NCBI GenBank assembly: GCA_009733745.1
Contig: WNWL01000002.1
Span: 620,001-684,000 of the forward strand
Reading direction: 5' to 3'
Origin: Oceanobacillus sp. HTM 045
Lineage (GTDB): Bacteria > Pseudomonadota > Alphaproteobacteria > Rhodobacterales > Rhodobacteraceae
Length of the DNA: 64,000 bases
The position numbers and the translations under genes were made by a program. Positions 35,474 to 43,625 of this stretch are shown here, in pieces. Every line of letters begins with the position of its first letter. Position 1 is the stretch's first letter. The notes below the pieces were generated by a model that was not told the origin of the DNA, did not search any database, and worked only from the letters and a program-made list of their open reading frames with translations.

Positions 35474-36202
35474 CTAGTTGCGGCCGAGCTCCATCAGGAG
35501 CTGGTAGCGCTCGTGGCTGCCCTGCAGGTGGACGCGCATGGCGCTCCGCGCGGCGGACGGGTCGCCGCGCAGGATCGCATCGGCGATTGCGCGGTGCTCC
35601 TGCTGGATCTGCGCGAGGTAGCCCTCGGGCAGTTCGCCCACCTCGGCAAGCTGGCTGCGCGGGATGGTGCGGCGGCCCAGGAAGCCGAGAAATTCCGGGA
35701 AGAGCGGGTTGTTGGTCGCCTCGGCAATGGCACAGTGAAAAGCGAAGTCGGCCCGGTCCGACGGCTCGCCACGGGCGATGACGGCGTCGATTTCCGCGAA
35801 GCACTCACGGATTCGCGCGCCCTGCGCCGGGGATGCGCGCTCCGCCGCGAGGCCAGCGGCCTCGATTTCGACGGCGGAACGCAGTTCCAGCGTCTCGATG
35901 ATGGAGGAGAGGAGATGCGCGCTGCCCTCGTGCAGGCGAAGCCCGCCGGGGAGCGGCGGTTCCAGCACGAACACGCCGGCGCCCTGCCGGGGCTCGACCA
36001 GCCCGTCAGCCTTCAGCCCGGCGATGGCCTCGCGAATCACCGTGCGGCTGACGCCGAACTCGGCGGTGAGTTGCGGCTCGGTCGGCAGCTTGTCGCCGGG
36101 GCGGACCTCGCCCGAGCGGATGCGCTGCCGCAGCGCCTCGATCACGCCCTGCGCCAGGTTCCCGCGCTGCGGGCCGCGGCGCGCGCCTTGCTCAGCAGCC
36201 AT
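35474..36202 (-). CDS. GntR family (FadR/FCD subgroup) transcriptional regulator
   Basis: A 242-residue regulator with an N-terminal winged helix (about residues 15-80: LRQRIRSGEVRPGDKLPTEPQL, then FGVSRTVIREAI and LVEPRQGAGVFV) and a C-terminal FCD all-helical ligand domain (about 100-235) with metal-type ligands (Asp/His in DFAFHCAIAEATNN and IQQEHRAIADAI). It lies between and divergent from the uronate TRAP genes and upstream of kdgD. It probably represses both and is released by a uronate or aldarate. Confidence 0.92.
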   Translation of the reverse strand: MAAEQGARRGPQRGNLAQGVIEALRQRIRSGEVRPGDKLPTEPQLTAEFGVSRTVIREAIAGLKADGLVEPRQGAGVFVLEPPLPGGLRLHEGSAHLLSSIIETLELRSAVEIEAAGLAAERASPAQGARIRECFAEIDAVIARGEPSDRADFAFHCAIAEATNNPLFPEFLGFLGRRTIPRSQLAEVGELPEGYLAQIQQEHRAIADAILRGDPSAARSAMRVHLQGSHERYQLLMELGRN

Positions 36203-36269
36203 GTTCGCCCCTCATGCATGCCCCTTTCCGCTGCTGCCGGCAGGATAGCCCGGATTCCCGCCGCACGCA

Positions 36270-36277
36270 TCATATGA
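36270..36277. promoter_or_regulatory. Upstream TCATATGA palindrome (putative GntR operator)
   Basis: An 8-bp palindrome identical to the one at 36314-36321, and exactly 44 bases upstream of it, about four helical turns. The spacing would allow a looped or cooperative GntR complex. It also lies near where the gntR promoter should be. Confidence 0.5.
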
Positions 36278-36292
36278 CTATTCGCCGCGAGA

Positions 36293-36322
36293 TTGACAGA
36301 TATCTCCGATCATTCATATGAT
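36293..36322 (+). promoter_or_regulatory. Sigma70-type promoter of the uronate TRAP operon
   Basis: A perfect -35 TTGACA (36293-36298), 18-base spacer and -10 TATGAT (36317-36322). A TCATATGA palindrome (36314-36321) covers the -10, consistent with repression by the divergent GntR regulator. dctP starts 60 bases downstream. Confidence 0.75.
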
Positions 36323-36381
36323 GATTTTGAAACAACGCCCGCCGGACCAACCGGGCCGGGCCATACCGGGAGGAACCAGAC

Positions 36382-37383
36382 ATGTTTCAAAGCTTCAAGG
36401 CAACCCGCCGCCTCGCGACGGGGCTCGCAGCCGGGGCCGTCGCCCTCGGAACCCTCGCCGCCGCGCCCGCTCATGCCGAGTGGCGGGGCTGGAACATCCA
36501 TGTCGAGGACTATCCCGTCTCGGCGGCGATGGACTGGTTCACGGAGGAACTCGCCAAGCGCACCGACGGCCGCCTGACGGGGCAGGTCTACCACGGCGGC
36601 GTGCTCGGCAGCCAGCCGGACGCGATCGAGCAGGTGCGCCTCGGCGCGATCGACTTCGCCGTCTTCAACCTCGGCCCGATGGGCCCGACGGTGCCGGAGG
36701 CAAACGTCGTCAACCTGCCCTTCATCTTCAAGAGCGTCGATCACATGCACCGCGTGCTGGACGGCAAGGTCGGCGAGATGCTGGGCGCGGCGATGGCCGA
36801 GAAGGGGCTGGTGGCGCTGGCCTGGTACGATTCCGGCGCGCGGTCCTTCTACACGGTCGGCAAGCCGATCGCGACGCCGGACGACGTGGTCGGCCTGAAG
36901 ATCCGCGTCATGAACAACGAGCTGTTCGTCGGCATGATCGAGGCGCTGGGCGGCAACGCGACGCCGATGGCCTTCTCGGAGGTTTACCAGTCGCTCAAGA
37001 CCGGCGTGGTCGACGGGGCGGAGAACAACTGGCCCTCCTACGAGTCGACCAATCACTTCGAGGTCGCGCGCTACTATTCCGGCACCGAGCACCTGATCAT
37101 CCCCGAGTGCTTCTGCATGTCGAAGAGCGTGTGGGACGGTCTGTCGGCCGACGACCAGGAACTGGTCCGCGCGCTGGCCAAGGAGAGCGCCGAGATGCAG
37201 CGCGAGCTCTGGGCCGCGCGGAGCCAGGCGAGCAAGGCCGCCGTGGAGGCCGCGGGCATCACCTATGTCGAGGTGCCGGACAAGGCCCCGTTCCAGGCGG
37301 CGATGGACCCGGTCTACGAGAAGGCCGTCGAGGCCGTGCCGGAGCTCGCGCCGCTGATCGACGCCATCAAGTCCGTCGACTGA
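36382..37383 (+). CDS. TRAP transporter substrate-binding protein DctP (uronate locus)
   Basis: A 333-residue DctP-family periplasmic protein. It has a signal peptide ending at about residue 32 (APAHA), then WNIHVEDYPVSAAMDWFTEELAKRTDGRL. The motif GLKIRVMNNELFVGMIEALGGNATPMAFSEVYQSLKTGVVDGAENN (about 172-217) includes the Arg that binds carboxylate ligands. GGGAGGAA precedes the ATG. The neighbours (Udh, KdgD) suggest a D-galacturonate/D-glucuronate or related acid as ligand. Confidence 0.93.
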   Translation: MFQSFKATRRLATGLAAGAVALGTLAAAPAHAEWRGWNIHVEDYPVSAAMDWFTEELAKRTDGRLTGQVYHGGVLGSQPDAIEQVRLGAIDFAVFNLGPMGPTVPEANVVNLPFIFKSVDHMHRVLDGKVGEMLGAAMAEKGLVALAWYDSGARSFYTVGKPIATPDDVVGLKIRVMNNELFVGMIEALGGNATPMAFSEVYQSLKTGVVDGAENNWPSYESTNHFEVARYYSGTEHLIIPECFCMSKSVWDGLSADDQELVRALAKESAEMQRELWAARSQASKAAVEAAGITYVEVPDKAPFQAAMDPVYEKAVEAVPELAPLIDAIKSVD

Positions 37384-37390
37384 CGCCATT

Positions 37391-37420
37391 GCCTGCCCGG
37401 GGCCGCGGCCCCGGGGAGGC
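37391..37420. repeat. Strong hairpin between dctP and dctQ (uronate locus)
   Basis: Nine-base GC arms (37396-37404 with 37107-type complement at 37407-37415) extended by an outer GCCT/AGGC pair (37391-37394, 37417-37420) start eight bases after the dctP stop. Likely an mRNA stabiliser or partial terminator that raises binding protein over permease. Confidence 0.7.
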
Positions 37421-37438
37421 CTTTCCGCGGAACCCGCA

Positions 37439-38017
37439 ATGACCCCCTCCCCGCCCGAGCCCGCCTCCCCGTCCCCTCCTCCATCCCCTTCCGCGAGGCG
37501 CCCGGTCGTGGAGCGCCTGTTCGACCTGATCTGCCGCGCCGGGCTGGTGCTCGCCGGGATCGGTCTCTGCGTGATCATCGCGACCTTCGGCTGGCACGTT
37601 TACGGGCGCTACATCCTCAACGACACGCCGACATGGGTCGAGCAGCTGTCGCTGGTGCTGATCGTGTGGATCAGCTTCCTCGTCTCCGCCGTGGTGGTCC
37701 GCGAGGACGGGCACCTGAGCGTCGAGATGTTCCGCGACGCGCTGCCCCGCCGCGGGCGGCTGGTGCTGCGGATCGTCGCCGACCTGCTGCTGCTGGCCTT
37801 CGGCGTGCTGATGGCGTGGCAGGCGGGCAAGCTCGCGGCCTTCGGCTGGAGCAACCGCATTCCGCTTCTCGGCCTGCCAGAGGGGGTGAAGTCCCTCGCG
37901 CTGGCGATATGCGGCGGCGCGATCTCGCTGTTCGTCGCCTGGCGGCTGGCCGGCCAGTTCCGCGAGCTGTTCACCGGTTCGCGGCAGAAAGTTTCTCGCG
38001 AGATGGGGTCAGAGTAG
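37439..38017 (+). CDS. TRAP transporter small permease DctQ (uronate locus)
   Basis: A 192-residue protein with a Pro/Ser-rich cytoplasmic N-terminus (about 1-25) and four helices. The FGWHVYGRYILNDTPTWVEQLSLVLIVWISFL stretch (about 57-88) is the DctQ signature. It pairs with the DctM encoded three bases downstream. Confidence 0.9.
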   Translation: MTPSPPEPASPSPPPSPSARRPVVERLFDLICRAGLVLAGIGLCVIIATFGWHVYGRYILNDTPTWVEQLSLVLIVWISFLVSAVVVREDGHLSVEMFRDALPRRGRLVLRIVADLLLLAFGVLMAWQAGKLAAFGWSNRIPLLGLPEGVKSLALAICGGAISLFVAWRLAGQFRELFTGSRQKVSREMGSE

Positions 38018-38020
38018 ATC

Positions 38021-39316
38021 ATGGGGCTAGCCATCCTGCTCGGGCTCTTCGCCCTCGCCGTGGTGATCGGCGTGCCGGTCGCCTTCTCGCTCGGCATCGC
38101 CGCCATCGCCGCCCTGATCTACGAGGGAACGCCGCTGCTGATCGGCTTCCAGCGGATGATGTCAGGCGTCTCGGTTTTCTCGCTGCTGGCGATCCCGTTC
38201 TTCATCTTCGCGGGCGAGCTGATGCTGCGCGGCGGGATCGCCGCGCGGCTGATCCGGCTCGCCATCTCCACCGTCGGCTGGATCCGCGGCGGGCTGGGCC
38301 AGGTGAACGTGTTCGCCTCGATGCTGTTCGGCGGCATCTCGGGTTCCGCCGTGGCGGATGTCTCGGCGCTCGGCTCGATCCTGATCCCGACCATGAAGGA
38401 GCGCGGCTATGACGGCGACTACGCGGTCAACGTCACCGTCTGCTCCTCGGTCGCGGGGATCGTGATCCCGCCGTCGCACAACATGATCCTCTACGCGGTC
38501 GCGGCGGGCGGGGGGATCTCGATCGAGAAGCTGTTCCTCGCCGGGGTCGCGCCGGGGGTGATCATGTGCCTCTGCCTCGCGGTCGCGGCCTATATCGTCG
38601 CTGTGCGGCGGAACTACCCGTCGGAACGGTTCCCCGGCTTCGTCGCGCTGGCCATCTCGGCCGCGGTCGCGCTGCCCGGGCTGTTCACCGCGGTGATCAT
38701 CGTCGGCGGTGCGCTGTCGGGCATCTTCACGGTGACGGAGTCCGGCGCGATCGGGGTCATCTACGCGCTGATCATCACCGTCATCGCCTACCGCTCGCTG
38801 TCGTGGAGCGGCTTCGTCACCGCGGTCGCACAGTCGGTGCGCACCACCGCGATGGTGATGACCCTGATCGGCTGCGCCAGCGCCTTCGCCTACATGCTGG
38901 CGCTCTACCGGGTGCCGGACGAGCTGGCCGGGCTGCTGACCGCGATCACCGAGAACCCGATCCTGATCCTGCTGCTGATCAACCTCATGCTGCTCACGCT
39001 CGGCATGGTGATGGACATGGGGCCGCTGATCCTGATCTGCACGCCGATCTTCCTGCCGGTGGTGCGGGAGCTGGGGATGGACCCGATCCAGTTCGGCATC
39101 GTGCTGATGATGAACCTCGGGCTCGGGCTCTGCACGCCGCCGGTGGGCGCGTGCCTGTTCCTCGGCTGCGCCATCGCGCGGGAGCGGATCGAGAGCGTGG
39201 TGCGGACGATCTGGCCGTTCTACGCCGCCATCCTCGTCGCGCTCCTGCTGACGACATTCGTGCCGGCGGTGTCGCTGTCGCTGCCGGAATGGCTGGACGA
39301 GATCAGGGAGAAATGA
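38021..39316 (+). CDS. TRAP transporter large permease DctM (uronate locus)
   Basis: A 431-residue, 11-13 helix DctM permease, with MLFGGISGSAVADVSALGSILIPTM and CSSVAGIVIPPSHNMILYAV, the conserved Na+/substrate-site loops. The C-terminal stop overlaps the uronate dehydrogenase ATG (ATGA). It catalyses Na+-coupled uptake of the DctP ligand. Confidence 0.94.
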   Translation: MGLAILLGLFALAVVIGVPVAFSLGIAAIAALIYEGTPLLIGFQRMMSGVSVFSLLAIPFFIFAGELMLRGGIAARLIRLAISTVGWIRGGLGQVNVFASMLFGGISGSAVADVSALGSILIPTMKERGYDGDYAVNVTVCSSVAGIVIPPSHNMILYAVAAGGGISIEKLFLAGVAPGVIMCLCLAVAAYIVAVRRNYPSERFPGFVALAISAAVALPGLFTAVIIVGGALSGIFTVTESGAIGVIYALIITVIAYRSLSWSGFVTAVAQSVRTTAMVMTLIGCASAFAYMLALYRVPDELAGLLTAITENPILILLLINLMLLTLGMVMDMGPLILICTPIFLPVVRELGMDPIQFGIVLMMNLGLGLCTPPVGACLFLGCAIARERIESVVRTIWPFYAAILVALLLTTFVPAVSLSLPEWLDEIREK

Positions 39317-40113
39317 CCATGCACCGCATCCTGATGACCGGCGCCGCGGGGGGCCTCGGCAAGCTGATGCGCGCGCCGCTGCGCGAGATGGCGCCAGTGC
39401 TGCGCCTCGCCGACCTCGCCGACGCCGGCCCGGCGCAGGAGGGCGAGGAGGTCGTCACCTGCGACCTCGCCGACGCCGCGGCGGTGGACGCGATGGTCGA
39501 GGGGGTGGACTTCATCGTCCATTTCGGCGGCATGTCGGTGGAGAACACCTTCGAGGTGATCCTGCAGTCCAACATCCGCGGCACCTACAACCTGTTCGAG
39601 GCGGCGCGGCGGCAGGGAAAGCCGCGCATCCTGTTCGCCAGTTCCAACCACGCCATCGGCTTTTACGAGCGCGAGGCGCGGCTCGACGCCAATGCGCCCC
39701 TCCGCCCGGACAGCCTCTACGGCGTCTCCAAGTGCTTCGGCGAGGCGCTGGCGAGCTATTACTGGGACAAGTTCGGGGTGGAGAGCGTCTGCGTGCGGAT
39801 CGGCTCCTGCTTCCCCGAACCGCGCGACCGGCGGATGCTGGCGACGTGGCTCTCGCCTGCCGACCTCGCGCGGATGATCCGGTGCATCGCGACGGCGGAG
39901 CGGGTCGGCCACACGGTCCTGTTCGGCGCCTCCGCCAACCGCGAGCAGTGGTGGGACAACAGCCACGCCGCCTATCTCGGCTGGACCCCACAGGACAGTT
40001 CCGAGCCCTACCGCGCCGCCATCGAGGCCGCCCACCCGCCGAAGCCCTGCGACGACCCAGCGGTGCGCTACCAGGGCGGCGGCTTCGCCGCGGCGGGGCA
40101 TTTCGAGGACTGA
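39313..40113 (+). CDS. udh: Uronate dehydrogenase (NAD-dependent epimerase/dehydratase family)
   Basis: A 266-residue short-chain dehydrogenase. The NAD loop is MTGAAGGLGKLMR, the catalytic Ser is in FASSNHAIGFY and the YxxxK pair is in YGVSKCFGEALASYY. Length and the RIGSCFPEPRDRRMLATWLS block agree with bacterial uronate dehydrogenases, which oxidise galacturonate or glucuronate at C1 to the aldarolactone. Starts at 39313 (ATGA overlap) or the ATG six bases on. Its place behind the TRAP transporter gives uptake followed by first oxidation in one operon. Confidence 0.88.
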   Translation: MTMHRILMTGAAGGLGKLMRAPLREMAPVLRLADLADAGPAQEGEEVVTCDLADAAAVDAMVEGVDFIVHFGGMSVENTFEVILQSNIRGTYNLFEAARRQGKPRILFASSNHAIGFYEREARLDANAPLRPDSLYGVSKCFGEALASYYWDKFGVESVCVRIGSCFPEPRDRRMLATWLSPADLARMIRCIATAERVGHTVLFGASANREQWWDNSHAAYLGWTPQDSSEPYRAAIEAAHPPKPCDDPAVRYQGGGFAAAGHFED

Positions 40114-40126
40114 GGCGCGCGCGCCG

Positions 40127-41017
40127 TCACTCCGTGGCGAGATGCGCGGCGAGCGTGTCCACGAAGGCGCGGACCTTCGGGGCGAGGTGGCGGCTATGGG
40201 CATAGACCGCGCTGATCGGCGTCTCCCCCGGCAGGAGGGGAAAGCCATCCAGCACCGTGACGAGCCCGCCGTCCTCCACCGCGCCACGCGCCATCCAGCA
40301 CGGCAGCATGACGATGCCCTGGTGCGCGAGCGCCATGTTCAGCAGGAAGCTGAGGCTGTTGACGTGGACCGGGCCGTCCACGTCCACCTCCACCGGGCCT
40401 GCATCGGTGTCGAAGCACCACTGCGCCCGGGCGCCCACCCGGAAGGACAGGCAGGCATGCGCGGAAAGCTCCGCCGGGTGGCCGGGCCTGCCGTGCCGGG
40501 CGAGATAGGCGGGGCTTGCATAGAGCCGTGACCGGCTGACAGCGACCCTGCGCGCGATCAGGCTCGAGTCCTTCAGGTGCCCCATGCGGATCGCGACATC
40601 CACCCTGCCCTCCACCAGGTCGACCAGCTCGGCGGACATCGCGAACCGCAGCCGGACCTCCGGGTAGCGTTCCAGGAAGGCGGGCAGCAGCGGCGCGATC
40701 AGCGCGTTGGCGAGGTCCGGCTCCGCCGTGACATGCAGGGTGCCTGAGGGCACCTCCGACAGGTGCGCCACCGCCTCGCGCGCCGCGTCGATCTCCCCGC
40801 TGATCCGCCTCGCATGGGCATGGAACAGCGCGCCGGCCTCCGTCAGGCTCTGCTTCCGCGTCGTGCGGTGGAAGAGCCGCGCGCCGAGATCGGCCTCCAG
40901 CTGCGAGACCTGGCGCGACACCGCCGAGGGCGTCACGCCCAGCCTGCGCGCCGCGGCCGAGAAGCTCCCGGCCTCGACGACCTCCACGAACAGCCTGATG
41001 CCGGAGACCTCGTCCAT
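40127..41017 (-). CDS. LysR family transcriptional regulator
   Basis: A 296-residue LysR protein. The winged helix (residues 1-60) includes FVEVVEAGSFSAAARRLGVTPSAVSRQVSQLE. A type-2 periplasmic-binding-like effector domain spans about 90-290. It belongs to the broad CrgA/YafC-like subgroup. It converges with udh (14 bases apart) and is divergent from azoR with a 141-base shared control region, so azoR is its probable target, induced by quinones or electrophiles. Confidence 0.92.
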   Translation of the reverse strand: MDEVSGIRLFVEVVEAGSFSAAARRLGVTPSAVSRQVSQLEADLGARLFHRTTRKQSLTEAGALFHAHARRISGEIDAAREAVAHLSEVPSGTLHVTAEPDLANALIAPLLPAFLERYPEVRLRFAMSAELVDLVEGRVDVAIRMGHLKDSSLIARRVAVSRSRLYASPAYLARHGRPGHPAELSAHACLSFRVGARAQWCFDTDAGPVEVDVDGPVHVNSLSFLLNMALAHQGIVMLPCWMARGAVEDGGLVTVLDGFPLLPGETPISAVYAHSRHLAPKVRAFVDTLAAHLATE

Positions 41018-41158
41018 TTGTGAGTTCCACGCACAGGTTCTCCGTCGCGTCAACGGTTTTTCGAACAGGTGGCCGCGAACACATTCGGCGCGGCAGACCG
41101 GCGCACGCCGCTTGCCGGCACGGAAACAACCCTTCCGAACCCAACCGGAGACGAGACC

Positions 41159-41782
41159 ATGACCAGGCTTCTCTACATCAAGGCGTCGCCGCGCGGCGGC
41201 GAGTCCAAGTCCGCGGCGCTGGCCGACGCCTATCTCGCCGCGCTGAATGCGCGCCTGCCCGGGCTGGAGGTCGACACCCTCGACCTCTCCGCCGAGGCGC
41301 TGCCGGAATACGACGGCGACAAGGTCGCAGCGAAGATGACGGTCATCATGGGCCAGACCAACGACGGCGCGCAGAAGACCGCCTGGGACCAGATCACCGA
41401 AATCGCCAGCCGCTTCATCGCCGCCAACCGCTACCTGATCGCGACGCCGATGTGGAACGGCTCCATCCCGTACAAGCTCAAGCAGTATATCGACCTGATC
41501 CACCAGCCCGGCCTGCTCTGGGGCCTCGACCCGGAGAAAGGGTACTTCGGCCTTCTCGAGGGAAAACGGGCGGTCCTCGCGCTCACCAGCGGGGCCTACG
41601 GGCCGAACATGCCCTCGCCCGCCTTCGGCGTCGATCACCAGTCGACCTACCTGAGGTTCTGGCTCAACCAGGCCGGCGTGACCGACATCGAGGAGGTCCG
41701 CTTCCAGCCGACCCTGCTCAACCCGGACCCGGATGCCGCGCTGAAGTCCGCGGTCGCCGACGCCGAGGCGCTGGCCGCCTGA
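41159..41782 (+). CDS. azoR: FMN-dependent NADH-azoreductase / quinone reductase
   Basis: A 207-residue flavodoxin-like protein. The FMN phosphate loop is IKASPRGGESKS (about 7-18), with TPMWNGSIPYKLKQYIDLI (about 98-116) and LALTSGAYG (about 141-149). These define the AzoR family, which reduces quinones and azo dyes by two electrons using NADH. GGAG lies 12 bases before the ATG. Probable control by the divergent LysR. Confidence 0.92.
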   Translation: MTRLLYIKASPRGGESKSAALADAYLAALNARLPGLEVDTLDLSAEALPEYDGDKVAAKMTVIMGQTNDGAQKTAWDQITEIASRFIAANRYLIATPMWNGSIPYKLKQYIDLIHQPGLLWGLDPEKGYFGLLEGKRAVLALTSGAYGPNMPSPAFGVDHQSTYLRFWLNQAGVTDIEEVRFQPTLLNPDPDAALKSAVADAEALAA

Positions 41783-41803
41783 CCCCGCCGGTCCAACGCA
41801 CCC

Positions 41804-41826
41804 GTCCCGCGGCAACGCCGCGGGAC
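41804..41826. repeat. Hairpin downstream of azoR
   Basis: Perfect 10-bp arms (41804-41813 with 41817-41826) and an AAC loop, 22 bases after the azoR stop. There is no T-run. Probably the transcript end between azoR and the opposite-strand tRNA. Confidence 0.6.
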
Positions 41827-41873
41827 ACCGCCACTCATGGGCGGTCCGGCAGGTGGGCGGGGTTTTGGAAGTG

Positions 41874-41963
41874 TGGCGGAGAGAGCGGGATTCGAACCCG
41901 CGATAGAGTTGCCCCTATACACGCTTTCCAGGCGTGCGCCTTCGACCACTCGGCCACCTCTCC
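41874..41963 (-). tRNA. tRNA-Ser (anticodon GGA)
   Basis: A 90-base class II tRNA on the minus strand. Acceptor stem GGAGAGG pairs with its complement beside the discriminator G and an encoded CCA (41874-41876). The anticodon arm CACGC-CTGGAAA-GCGTG shows GGA. A long variable arm and a GGTTCGAATCC T-arm complete it. Reads UCC/UCU codons. Confidence 0.96.
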
Positions 41964-42065
41964 AGCGCGGGCGGACGCTAGCGGCGGTGTGAAGCTTTTG
42001 CAAGAGGTCTGGCAAAGCGAAATTTCCGCGGCTAGCATCGCGCGCCTTGGCGGGAGGAGCGCAGG

Positions 42066-42371
42066 ATGCGGCTGATCGGATGGCTTCTGGTGATCGCCGG
42101 GCTGGCGGCGCTCGGCTACAACTTCTGGGAACCGCCGCGGGGCGACGAGTTCCGGTTCTACGCGCTGGGCGAACTCGGCTATCACTTCCTGCGCGAGGAC
42201 TACCTCCTGCTGGAACCCGCCATCACCAACCATGTCAGCAAGTCGCTCTGGGACAACGTTGTGCAGCCCCTGACGCTGTTCTGGGCCTGGGGGGTGCCAA
42301 TGGTGGGCGGCGTGGTGCTGATCCTGCTGTCGCGGCTCCTGTTCGGTCGACGGCGGCGCGCGCGGGCCTGA
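42066..42371 (+). CDS. Small hypothetical membrane protein with two helices
   Basis: A 101-residue protein with an N-terminal helix (about 3-18), a soluble middle of about 45 residues (EPPRGDEFRFYALGELGYHF), a C-terminal helix (about 70-92) and a basic end (RLLFGRRRRARA). GGAGGAG lies nine bases before the ATG, so translation is likely. No family recognised. Confidence 0.7.
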   Translation: MRLIGWLLVIAGLAALGYNFWEPPRGDEFRFYALGELGYHFLREDYLLLEPAITNHVSKSLWDNVVQPLTLFWAWGVPMVGGVVLILLSRLLFGRRRRARA

Positions 42372-42479
42372 CGGGCGCGAAAAGACCAGAGTAAACGGCA
42401 ATTTAATCAAATCGTCCTATCGCTGGGGCTGCACGGCGCCGAGGCGCCCGCACACGCATCCCCAACTGGAGACGATAGT

Positions 42480-43193
42480 ATGCGCCCCACTCGTTTGCGG
42501 CGGGTGCCGAGGCTCGTTGTCCTCGCCGCATCGCTTCTTGCCGCGCCACTTTTCACCGCGTCCTGCACCATCTCGCGCGAACCGCCCCACGACCCCGCGA
42601 TCGCCGGGGCCGTGCTGGAGCTTGCGCAGGAAACCAACCTGCTGTTCGAGGGCCTCGCCGCCGCGCCGCGGGAGCCCTACGAGGCCCGCGCGGCACAGTA
42701 CCGCCTGCTCGCCGCCCGCGCCGCCACGATCCGCATGCTGGCGGAGGCGCGCGGGATCTACACCGCGGGCGCGGTGGCCGAGGGGCCGGGGCTTGCCGAG
42801 CGGCTGATCGGCACGGTCGAGCTTCCCGGCGGCGTCAGCCCTGAAGCCGCCGCGCTGGTTCCCGAATACCGCGACGCCACGCAGGCCTTCATGGACGATT
42901 TCGTCCGCAACATCCGCCTGCTGGAAGCGGAGGACGCGCGCGCGGGCGATGCCGGCACGGCCGCCTTCGAGGCGGCCATGGCCGCGCACAGGGCCGAGAT
43001 CGAGGCATATCTCGCCGCCTGGACCGCGTGGGAGGCCGGCACCGGCCCCCGCCCCGCGGCGGTCGGCCCCGCGCCGGAACCCGCGGCGCCCGGCCTGTCG
43101 GAGGCGCAGGTCGCGCTCCGCCGCGCGGCGCTCACCGACATCCTTCGCGACTCGCTCGTCTACGAGCGCGACATCCTCGACCGAAACCGCTGA
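42480..43193 (+). CDS. Hypothetical exported helical protein, possible lipoprotein
   Basis: A 237-residue protein with a signal sequence (RLVVLAASLLAAPLFTASC) whose Cys29 could be lipidated, though the lipobox (TAS-C) is not ideal. The rest is Ala-rich and helical (about 35-190), with a Pro/Ala linker near 198-211. GGAGA lies about 8 bases upstream. It is followed 11 bases later by another hypothetical gene, and the two probably form one unit ending at the terminator at 43579. No family recognised. Confidence 0.65.
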   Translation: MRPTRLRRVPRLVVLAASLLAAPLFTASCTISREPPHDPAIAGAVLELAQETNLLFEGLAAAPREPYEARAAQYRLLAARAATIRMLAEARGIYTAGAVAEGPGLAERLIGTVELPGGVSPEAAALVPEYRDATQAFMDDFVRNIRLLEAEDARAGDAGTAAFEAAMAAHRAEIEAYLAAWTAWEAGTGPRPAAVGPAPEPAAPGLSEAQVALRRAALTDILRDSLVYERDILDRNR

Positions 43194-43204
43194 AGAGGCC
43201 GATC

Positions 43205-43555
43205 ATGGACCTGAACGACATTGCCGGGCGCATCACCGCCACCGTTACCGAGATCGTCGGAACCGACGCCGCCCTGTTGCGGGGCTACTCGGAGGCCAAG
43301 GTGCGCTCCATCGCCCATTTCACGCTGCTGCTCGGCGAGGCCTACGTCGCCGGCGAGATCACCTCCGACCAGCTCCGGCGCGAGCGGGAGGAGCTCGACC
43401 GCATGGTCGCGCGCTTCGTGCGCAACATCCAGGCGCTGACGGCGACTACGGCGGAACGGCTGATCGGCGGCATCACCGGCCTGATCGCCGGGCTGCTGCG
43501 GGGCTTCGCGGGCGCGGGCGGGCTGGTGCTGCCGGATCTCGTTCCGGCGCCCTGA
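43205..43555 (+). CDS. Hypothetical small helical protein
   Basis: A 116-residue protein with an amphipathic N-terminal two-thirds (LNDIAGRITATVTEIVGTD, EAYVAGEITSDQLRREREEL) and a Gly/Leu-rich hydrophobic C-terminus (LIGGITGLIAGLLRGFAGAGGLVL, about 85-108) that could insert in a membrane. The start ATG is chosen at 43205, just after the upstream gene. Holin-like or stress-protein roles are possible but unsupported. Confidence 0.6.
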   Translation: MDLNDIAGRITATVTEIVGTDAALLRGYSEAKVRSIAHFTLLLGEAYVAGEITSDQLRREREELDRMVARFVRNIQALTATTAERLIGGITGLIAGLLRGFAGAGGLVLPDLVPAP

Positions 43556-43578
43556 CGGGGGCGCCGTGAGGTGGGGGG

Positions 43579-43607
43579 AAGGGCGGTCGCGCTGCGGCCG
43601 CCCTTTT
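43579..43607 (+). terminator. Rho-independent terminator after the two hypothetical genes
   Basis: An 11-bp stem (43579-43589 with 43595-43605, one G-U pair), CGCTG loop, ending in TTTT. Ends the 42480-43555 unit just before the convergent cobT. Confidence 0.88.
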
Positions 43608-43625
43608 CTCATGCCCGGCGGGGCG

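Noticed and set aside
41874-43607. Genomic island integrated at the tRNA-Ser gene
   Set aside because: No integrase and no repeat of the tRNA 3' end was found in the following sequence.
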